A stretch of 58,625 nt of DNA from Oxalobacteraceae bacterium (GTDB lineage: Bacteria > Pseudomonadota > Gammaproteobacteria > Burkholderiales > Burkholderiaceae_D). The stretch spans positions 1 through 58,625 of the forward strand of contig JABTBR010000048.1 of the NCBI GenBank assembly GCA_013284265.1, read 5' to 3'. Below the pieces are notes generated by a model that saw only the letters and a list, made by a program, of their open reading frames with translations, was not told the origin of the DNA and searched no databases. Below, piece by piece: positions 53,152-58,625 of this stretch. Made by a program: the position numbers and the translations under genes. Each line of letters starts with the position of its first letter. Position 1 is the stretch's first letter.

Positions 53152-53979
53152 TCAGCGCTGCCAGTTCCTGCGCAGCGCCGCCATTTCGGCCTTGGCATCG
53201 AGCATGCCGCCGGCGATGCGCTGATCGATCGCTTCCATCAGCGCGCCCGGCACCTGGGTGCCGGCCTGGTGATAATTGCCCATCTGCGGCTGCGGTTTGG
53301 GCTGCTGCACCAGCAGCGGAATACGCCATTCCTGCCCCAGCCGGCAAGCCAGCCCGTTCAGGTCCTGGACCGTGCCCGGCAAGGTAAACGTCCTGCAGTA
53401 ATTTCCCTCGGTCGACAGAAAAGTCAGCCCGACCCGCACTTCGGCATCGAACTGCGAGGCCCCGCCCGGCTGCTGCGTGAGCGCCGTGGCCAGTTTGCCC
53501 TGGGCCGCCAGGGCGCCATCGCGCCCGGCCAGCAGGCCGGCGCCGGCCGATTCTCCAGCCCAGCCCGGCTGCCAGCGCGCCAGGCCGAACTTGCCTGCCG
53601 CCACTCCCAGCACCAACACCACTCCAAGCATACTCCATTCCAGCCAGCCCCAGCGGCGCCTGCGCGCCTTGCGCACCGCATTTTGCTGGGCCGCCCGGCT
53701 CGCGCGCACGGCCGCCAGTTGCACCACCTTGGCCGGCCGCCGGGCCGTCGCCCGCCCCGCGCCGGGGCTGGCCGACACATCGGCCAGCTCGGCGCCGGCG
53801 TGCTCGGGCATGCCGTGGTCGGCGGCCGAGGCGAACAGCTCGGCCCGCATCGCGCGGTGCTGGGCCACGCGCCGCGCCACGCCGGCGTCATGCAGCATGG
53901 CCAGTTCGATCGCGCGCCGGGTCGCCTCGTCCAGCTCGCCGTCGGCATAGGCGATCAGGGTATCGTCCGAAAAGCTCAT
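53152..53979 (-). CDS. Anti-sigma-factor-like membrane protein
   Basis: 275 residues from the ATG at 53979 (MSFSDDTLIAYADGELDE). The N-terminus resembles the cytoplasmic domain of anti-sigma factors (LIAYADGELDEATRRAIELA, an Ala/Arg-rich helical region), but the His-Cys zinc motif of the zf-HC2 type is absent. A basic segment (RKARRRRWGW) precedes one transmembrane helix (about 120–140) and a periplasmic part of about 130 residues. No ECF sigma factor gene is adjacent in this window, so the partner is unknown or the protein has another role. Confidence 0.65.
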   Translation of the reverse strand: MSFSDDTLIAYADGELDEATRRAIELAMLHDAGVARRVAQHRAMRAELFASAADHGMPEHAGAELADVSASPGAGRATARRPAKVVQLAAVRASRAAQQNAVRKARRRRWGWLEWSMLGVVLVLGVAAGKFGLARWQPGWAGESAGAGLLAGRDGALAAQGKLATALTQQPGGASQFDAEVRVGLTFLSTEGNYCRTFTLPGTVQDLNGLACRLGQEWRIPLLVQQPKPQPQMGNYHQAGTQVPGALMEAIDQRIAGGMLDAKAEMAALRRNWQR

Positions 53980-54230
53980 GGTGAAGTCCTTGTCCAGTCC
54001 GGTTACCGCCGCTGCCGCGCTTTGGCCAATATGTTCTTTATATGGCAGTCGCGCGATCAATACAAGCCCTGTTCCAAGCGGGCGCACGCCGCGCCGGCCG
54101 CCGCAAAGCCCGCCGCCACAGGGTAAAAGCGACCGCGCGGCGTGGCACACTAACTACTGTATGGTTTCCTGCATTCAGAATCTTCTTACTTTTTGCAATA
54201 TTTATGCTAATCTGCGCGCTCTAATAACCA

Positions 54231-54236
54231 AGGAGG
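54231..54236 (+). promoter_or_regulatory. Strong ribosome binding site of the HU gene
   Basis: AGGAGG five bases before the ATG at 54242, preceded by another A (AAGGAGG). This is a near-perfect Shine-Dalgarno, as expected for an abundant protein, and it fixes the start. Confidence 0.8.
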
Positions 54237-54241
54237 TAGTA

Positions 54242-54526
54242 ATGAAAAAAGGCGAATTGATTGCAGAATTTGCGAAACGCACTGAAGTGTCCGCTGCTGC
54301 CGCCAACGGTGCGGTGAACACCCTGATTGCCATCATCACGGAACGTCTGAAAAAAGGCGACACCGTCGGCATCACCGGCTTCGGCACCTTCTCCGTTGCC
54401 AAGCGCGCTGCACGCAAAGGCCGTAATCCTGCAACCGGCGAAGCGATCAAGATCGCTGCGTCGAAAACTCCAAAATTCTCCGCTGGCGCGACCCTGAAAG
54501 CCGCTGTCAACCCGAAGAAGAAGTAA
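54242..54526 (+). CDS. HU-family nucleoid DNA-binding protein
   Basis: 94 residues, start fixed by a strong ribosome site. Full HU/IHF fold: MKKGELIAEFAKRTEVS, then TVGITGFGTFSVAKRAARKG RN-type arm sequence with GRNPATGEAIKI, ending KAAVNPKKK. HU bends and compacts DNA and assists replication, repair and transcription. The lysine-rich C-terminus is typical of betaproteobacterial HU homologues. It is a single gene with its own terminator region. Confidence 0.95.
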   Translation: MKKGELIAEFAKRTEVSAAAANGAVNTLIAIITERLKKGDTVGITGFGTFSVAKRAARKGRNPATGEAIKIAASKTPKFSAGATLKAAVNPKKK

Positions 54527-54541
54527 GCCCAGACGGTATCA

Positions 54542-54613
54542 GTGCCCGTACGGGCACCGGAAACGGCGGCGCGGTGACTGGTCCAAGACCGTCGCCGGCC
54601 GCCGTTCTGTTTT
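54542..54613 (+). terminator. Hairpins and likely terminator after HU
   Basis: A short perfect palindrome GTGCCCGTACGGGCAC (54542–54557) is followed by a larger stem AACGGCGGC (54562–54570) with GCCGCCGTT (54598–54606) and CTGTTTT. The second is the probable terminator; the first could protect the mRNA end. Confidence 0.65.
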
Positions 54614-56075
54614 ATGCGGCCTGCGCTTCATCCATCAATGCCAGCAGCACCAGCTTTTCAAACTCGGGCGCGAAGCGGGCTATCACCCGGTCCGGATCGG
54701 TGATCAGGGCGTCGTCGGTCACGATGCCGAACTGCACCCCGCCGTTGTAGCTGAGGATGGACACGCCCAGGCCGATATCGCCGGACTGCGGCACCCAGAA
54801 CATCACCTGGTCGAGCTGGCTGCCGGCCAGGTACAGCGGCGTCTGCGGACCCGGCACATTGCTCATCACGGCGGTGGCCTTGCGGGTAAAGTAGTTCTGG
54901 ATCTCGTTCTGCACCTGTTTCGGCGTCGCGCCCAGCACGCCCAGCACCGACATCGCCACCAGCGCGGTATAACTACCCTTGAGTTCGTTCATGCGCTTGC
55001 GCACCTCGTATAGGCGCGCCACCGGGTCTTCCATGCCCACCGGCAGCACCAGCGGCACCAGGCCGAAGGCGTTGCCCAGCTTCTGCTGGCCGCTGGCCTT
55101 GCGCAGATTGACCGGCACCATCACCCTGACTTCGCAGTCAGGCGCGACCGCATCGCCCTTGCCGCACAAATAGGCGCGCAGCGCGCCGGCCACGCTGGCC
55201 ATCAGCACATCGTTGATCGAACAGCCGTAGGCTTTGCCTATCGTCTTGACTTCGGCCAGGGGCAGCGGCTCGCTCCAGGACACGTGTTTCTTGCCGTTCG
55301 GCTTGCCCTTGAAGCGGGTCGGGCTGTCCGCTTCCATCAGCGTCAGCTTGAGCGCGTCGGCCGTCAGCTGGCCGGCGGTCTGGCCGATCGCGCCGATTTT
55401 CTCGCCCATCTGCGGGAGATCGCTCCACATGCGGAAAGACTTCAGCCACAGCGCCGACGACAGCTTGATCGCCTTCACGCTGGCGGCCGTGACCGGCATC
55501 AGGATCTGCTCCCAGGGATTGGCCTCGGCCGCCTCGATGGCGTGCTCGGACAGCGGATGGGGCTGGGCATCGGGATGGGCGCCGAACATCGACATGAACA
55601 CCCCCACCAGCGCCACGCCGTCGGCGATGCAGTGGTGGATGCGGATGATCAGGGCCTGGCGGATCTGGCCATCCTCGCCCACGCAATCGTCCACCAGGTG
55701 CATCTGCCACAGCGGCAGATGCGGGGCCAGCGGCTGCTGCGACAACTGGGCCACCAGCTTTTGCAGCACCGGCTTGTTGCTGGCGCCGCCAGGCGGAACA
55801 TCCAGCGCCAGATGCACCACATGGTCGTCCAGGTCGACCGGCTGCTCCTGCCACCAACTACCCGACAGGTCGGTAACGACCCGGCTGCGGAAACGGGAAA
55901 AGGCCAGGAAGCGCGTGGTCAGCGCCTCCTTCAGGCCGGCGCTGCTGATCGGCTTGCTGAGCATGGCGACGCCGACAATCATCATCAGATTGCTGTCCGA
56001 GTCCATCCTGAGCCAGGCCGTATCCACGGTCGACATCTTTTTACGGCCAAAAGCGGACAGGGCTTTGGACAACAT
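54612..56075 (-). CDS. Wax ester synthase/acyl-CoA:diacylglycerol acyltransferase
   Basis: 487 residues, usual WS/DGAT length. The catalytic HHxxxDG motif is HHCIADG at 147–153, and the second family motif NVPGP (MSNVPGPQTPLYLAG) is present in the C-terminal half. The enzyme esterifies acyl-CoA with fatty alcohols or diacylglycerol to make wax esters or triacylglycerol. It is divergent from an acyl-CoA-binding protein gene (56212), whose product could deliver its acyl-CoA substrate; that link is inferred from position. A good minus-strand promoter lies at 56124–56151. Confidence 0.94.
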   Translation of the reverse strand: MLSKALSAFGRKKMSTVDTAWLRMDSDSNLMMIVGVAMLSKPISSAGLKEALTTRFLAFSRFRSRVVTDLSGSWWQEQPVDLDDHVVHLALDVPPGGASNKPVLQKLVAQLSQQPLAPHLPLWQMHLVDDCVGEDGQIRQALIIRIHHCIADGVALVGVFMSMFGAHPDAQPHPLSEHAIEAAEANPWEQILMPVTAASVKAIKLSSALWLKSFRMWSDLPQMGEKIGAIGQTAGQLTADALKLTLMEADSPTRFKGKPNGKKHVSWSEPLPLAEVKTIGKAYGCSINDVLMASVAGALRAYLCGKGDAVAPDCEVRVMVPVNLRKASGQQKLGNAFGLVPLVLPVGMEDPVARLYEVRKRMNELKGSYTALVAMSVLGVLGATPKQVQNEIQNYFTRKATAVMSNVPGPQTPLYLAGSQLDQVMFWVPQSGDIGLGVSILSYNGGVQFGIVTDDALITDPDRVIARFAPEFEKLVLLALMDEAQAA

Positions 56076-56123
56076 TCGAGCATCTCCTCTAAGGTTTGGG
56101 GGCGTTTTGTGTGCGTTTTGTTT

Positions 56124-56151
56124 GTATTATGTCGTGTAACGAGCATGTCAA
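56124..56151 (-). promoter_or_regulatory. Predicted promoter of the WS/DGAT gene
   Basis: On the minus strand a perfect TTGACA (56146–56151), a 16-bp spacer and TAATAC (56124–56129), about 50 bp before the start codon. Confidence 0.55.
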
Positions 56152-56211
56152 CGTGCTAAGAATCTAGTGACATTACTCTAGCTACAACACTTTCAAATCC
56201 CAGGAGATGGT

Positions 56212-56466
56212 ATGAGTTTACAAGAACAATTCCAGCAGGCCCAGCTCGACTCGAAGAGCCTGTCCGAGCGTCCCGACAACATGACGCTGCTGAAGATCTA
56301 TGCCCTGTTCAAGCAGGCGTCGACCGGTGATGTGGAAGGTTCGCGTCCGGGTTTCACCGACATGGTCGGCCGCGCGAAGTTCGATGCATGGGATGCGCTC
56401 AAAGGCATCTCGCTCGATGAGGCCAAACAGCAATACATCGATCTGATCGAAGAACTGAAGGGCTGA
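56212..56466 (+). CDS. Acyl-CoA-binding protein
   Basis: 84 residues, a complete single-domain ACBP with AGGAG at 56202–56206. Conserved segments include LSERPDNMTLLKIYALFKQA (ligand-contact Tyr and Lys), GSRPGFTDMVGRAKFDAW and the final YIDLIEELKG. ACBP carries medium- and long-chain acyl-CoA in the cytoplasm. Bacterial copies occur mostly in species that store lipid. Its gene is divergent from the WS/DGAT gene. Confidence 0.95.
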   Translation: MSLQEQFQQAQLDSKSLSERPDNMTLLKIYALFKQASTGDVEGSRPGFTDMVGRAKFDAWDALKGISLDEAKQQYIDLIEELKG

Positions 56467-56490
56467 TCGCCCTGCGCAAGTCTGTACTAC

Positions 56491-56518
56491 TACCGCTGGC
56501 GCGCCCGCGCCGGCGGTA
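56491..56518 (+). terminator. GC-rich hairpin after the acyl-CoA-binding protein gene
   Basis: TACCGCTGGCGCG (56491–56503) pairs with CGCGCCGGCGGTA (56506–56518) around one mismatch. There is no T-run, so it may stabilise the mRNA end or help rho-dependent termination. Confidence 0.45.
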
Positions 56519-56545
56519 TTGCCTGCTACCGGCCCGGCCGGCAAA

Positions 56546-56824
56546 CTAGCCGGCAAACACCTTCTGCATGTTTTCCGTCACCTTGCGTTCGATCTTGTCC
56601 GAGAACGCGCCAAACAAAAATCCCAGCTTGATCTGCATCTGCGCCTGATGCTTGTGCAGCGTCAGCGAACCGCTCACGCCGCTGCGCTCGAATGTCAGCA
56701 CATCGCCTTCCCACGCACACGCCAGGTCGAATTCCGCCGCCATCTGCTCGGCGACTTTTTGCGCCGCTTCCCGGGCTTTCTTCGGGCTCAGGTGGTGTTC
56801 CTGAACGATGTTGATGTCAGCCAT
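56546..56824 (-). CDS. Polyhydroxyalkanoate granule-associated/regulatory small protein
   Basis: 92 residues starting MADINIVQEHHLSPKKARE. Length and the pattern of an amphipathic N-terminal helix followed by EFDLACAWEGDVLTFERSGV, SGSLTLHKHQAQMQIKLGF and FSDKIERKVTENM match the PHA_gran_rgn (polyhydroxyalkanoic acid system) family. Members are linked to PHA granules by gene context; no enzymatic role is known. The nearby WS/DGAT and ACBP genes strengthen a carbon-storage context. No PHA synthase is in the window. Confidence 0.85.
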   Translation of the reverse strand: MADINIVQEHHLSPKKAREAAQKVAEQMAAEFDLACAWEGDVLTFERSGVSGSLTLHKHQAQMQIKLGFLFGAFSDKIERKVTENMQKVFAG

Positions 56825-57106
56825 ATGGCCTTCCTTTCAAAATAAACACAGGCGACATCATGCCAGTTGAGCCGCCCCGGCGCCAGTGCGGCGCCGCGTT
56901 CGCCCTTGTTCGCCCGGCTTCGCCGAAGTTTGCGCTCCCCCTGCGCCATCTTTGTGCTGGCGCAAACGGGACGCCCGCGCATGGCGCGACCATAGTCGTT
57001 CCGGCCGCCCCCGGGCGCGCTGTCCCCACGCCAGCGGCGCACCGCGGCTGCCGCCGGCCTGGCGCTGGCCCAGCCCCTGCCCAGCATGTTCTCGGGAGAA
57101 TTCACC
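56825..57106. other. GC-rich intergenic region before the metallopeptidase gene
   Basis: About 280 bp, very rich in G and C. I see no gene that fits. It must carry the divergent promoters of the PHA-type protein and the metallopeptidase, but neither has a convincing –10/–35 pair. Confidence 0.35.
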
Positions 57107-58600
57107 ATGGATCAAAAAGTCATAGTCCCGGTCGAGGCGGTGCTGACCAAATGCGTGGCGCTGCCGGTCGGCTATGTGCCCACCCCCTCCGCCCCCTACC
57201 GGCTGCACCGCAAGACCGCCCAGCTGATCCAGCAGCCCGCCATGCCGCGCCTGAAGGAAGCGGGCGCGCCGGCCGTACAGGCGGGCGCGCCGGCCGGCGC
57301 CCGCGTGCTGATCTGGAAACAAGACCCCTCCGTCACCGACATGGGCACGCGCAAGAGTTTCCTGCCCGGCGTGATCCTGCAAGGCCCGCGCGACGCGCGC
57401 ATCATCAACGGCAGCCCCGGCATCGCCCCGGTCAGCCCCAACAGCTTCGGCGACTTCATCCTCTCGCCCAATACCGACCAGTTCGACGCCGTGCACACCT
57501 TCGCCATCGTGCGCCAGACGCTGACCATGTACCAGCGCGCCCTGTCGGCCGGGGCCAGCGACGCCCCCGTGCCCTGGCAATGGAATAGCGGCAGCAACAC
57601 CGCCCCCGTCAAGATCTTCCCGCACGGCCTGCCCAATGTGATGAACGCCTATTACAGCCGCTCCGAAAAAGCGCTCAAGTTCGGCGACTTCATTCCCAGC
57701 GGCGCCACCGAGCGCATGTACACCTGCCGCTCGCTCGACATCGTCTCGCACGAAACCGGCCACGCCGTGCTCGACGGCCTCAAGCCCAACTGGATCCTCA
57801 ACAGCAATCCGCCGCAAACGGGCGGCCTGCACGAATCCTTCGGCGACCTGACCGCGATCTTCCTGACCCTGTCCCAGTTCGACCAGGTCGAGGCCGTGAT
57901 CGCCCAGACCAAGGCCGACCTGCACGACAAGACCTTCCTGGCCGACATGGCCGAACAGTTCGGCCTGGCGCTGGGCCGCGCCAACGGCTTGCGCAACGCC
58001 GACAACGACCTCAAGCTGTCCGAGGCCGGCGACGAGGTGCATGCGATTTCCCAGGTCTTCACCGGCGCCATCTACGACATCCTGGCCGACATCTTCAGCT
58101 TCGAGCGCCAGCCCGGCCGGCGCGACGACGCCGCCGTGCTGCATGCGGTCGGCGACTATCTGCGCAGCCTGCTGATCCGCGCCATCGTCGCCGCCCCCGA
58201 CGTCGGCGCCAGCTTCGCCGACGTGGCCAATGCCATGCTGACCATCGCCAGCGCCGACGGCAAGCCGGTCGACTACCGCAACTTCATCCGCAACCGCTTC
58301 AGCTTGCGCGAAGTGCTGGTCTCGCCCACCCCGCTGAACGAAAACCACCTGGCCGGCCTGGCGCTGGCGGCCGGCGTGCAAGACGCGCCCGGCGCCGTGC
58401 AGGACCGGCGCGCCTGCTGCGGCACCATGAACCACGCCGACTATGCCGACCTCGAAAGTGTGCTGGAGCGGGAACGTTCGGCGCTGGCCATGTGGTGCCG
58501 CAATTACGGCAACCATGGCGGCAACAACGAGGGCAATGGCCATGGCGACTGGCAGGAGCCGTCCACCACCGGGGAAGCCGGCATGGCGGGCCGGCCCTGA
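57107..58600 (+). CDS. M4-like (thermolysin-type) zinc metallopeptidase, apparently not exported
   Basis: 497 residues from the ATG at 57107, eight bases after GGGAG (57094–57098). Gluzincin motifs are present: HETGH (His215, Glu216, His219) and a downstream Glu243 in GGLHESFGDLTAIF as third zinc ligand. NAYYSRSEKALKFGDF before the motif resembles the conserved NAYY/F block of M4 peptidases. Unlike secreted thermolysins it begins MDQKVIVPVEAVLTK with no signal peptide and no recognisable FTP/PepSY propeptide. The C-terminal 60 residues are Asn/Gly/His-rich after a CCGTMNHADYADLE segment. It may work in the cytoplasm or leave by another route. Function unknown. Confidence 0.75.
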   Translation: MDQKVIVPVEAVLTKCVALPVGYVPTPSAPYRLHRKTAQLIQQPAMPRLKEAGAPAVQAGAPAGARVLIWKQDPSVTDMGTRKSFLPGVILQGPRDARIINGSPGIAPVSPNSFGDFILSPNTDQFDAVHTFAIVRQTLTMYQRALSAGASDAPVPWQWNSGSNTAPVKIFPHGLPNVMNAYYSRSEKALKFGDFIPSGATERMYTCRSLDIVSHETGHAVLDGLKPNWILNSNPPQTGGLHESFGDLTAIFLTLSQFDQVEAVIAQTKADLHDKTFLADMAEQFGLALGRANGLRNADNDLKLSEAGDEVHAISQVFTGAIYDILADIFSFERQPGRRDDAAVLHAVGDYLRSLLIRAIVAAPDVGASFADVANAMLTIASADGKPVDYRNFIRNRFSLREVLVSPTPLNENHLAGLALAAGVQDAPGAVQDRRACCGTMNHADYADLESVLERERSALAMWCRNYGNHGGNNEGNGHGDWQEPSTTGEAGMAGRP

Positions 58601-58625
58601 GGCGGCGGCACCCACATCCGGGGGG

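Overview
The window is GC-rich chromosomal DNA from a betaproteobacterium. Gene content and order (glnA–DUF4124–ntrB–ntrC, yhdP–nitrilase–tldD divergent from glnE, many large TonB receptors, PHA and wax-ester genes) suggest Burkholderiales, most likely Oxalobacteraceae (Janthinobacterium/Duganella/Massilia-like). This placement is inference from gene content. About 40 protein genes are supported. I see no rRNA, tRNA, CRISPR array, phage or transposase gene.

Layout. 66–4887 (minus): a peptide-type ABC transporter (two permeases and a double ATPase, no binding protein) followed by a DedA–rhodanese fusion. 5114–14298 (plus): three TonB-dependent receptors; the second and third are a tandem duplication that includes the promoter/leader. 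14632–15930 (minus): a DAHP synthase gene behind what looks like a complete Phe/Tyr leader-peptide attenuator. 15950–22468 (minus): yhdP, a nitrilase-family amidase and tldD, divergent from glnE (22771–25509) and a small periplasmic Cache protein. 26333–29389 (minus): tkt and gap. 29596–30997 (plus): rsmE and two small membrane proteins. 31083–33914 (minus): a fourth TonB receptor with two palindromes upstream. 34336–36943: a FAD-dependent oxidoreductase converging on corA. 37027–42134: the nitrogen-control block ntrC, ntrB, a DUF4124 protein and glnA, with a sigma-54 promoter and NtrC-type palindromes upstream of glnA, then a divergent rhodanese. 42830–47703 (minus): an orphan TAXI-type binding protein and a large atypical class A penicillin-binding protein. 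48115–52625 (minus): a beta-propeller protein, a NodB-type deacetylase, a fatty acid hydroxylase and an EI24 membrane protein, each overlapping the next by 4 nt, then a CinA-type protein. 52766–58600: FKBP isomerase, an anti-sigma-like membrane protein, HU, a wax ester synthase/DGAT divergent from an acyl-CoA-binding protein, a PHA-granule-associated protein and an M4-like metallopeptidase with no visible secretion signal.

How the parts work together. The outer-membrane receptors and the neighbouring peptide ABC transporter suggest an uptake locus for peptides or glycopeptide-like nutrients (inference). glnA, ntrB, ntrC and glnE supply the main nitrogen-assimilation circuit: glutamine synthetase, its covalent regulator and its transcriptional control. 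The acyltransferase, acyl-CoA-binding protein and PHA protein form a small carbon-storage neighbourhood.

A family of dispersed palindromic repeats (about 63 or 99–100 nt; ends AACCCAAGGC and GCCTTGGGTT) lies just 3' of genes at five places. The most notable regulatory finds are the aroG attenuator, the glnA control region, the duplicated receptor leader and these repeats.
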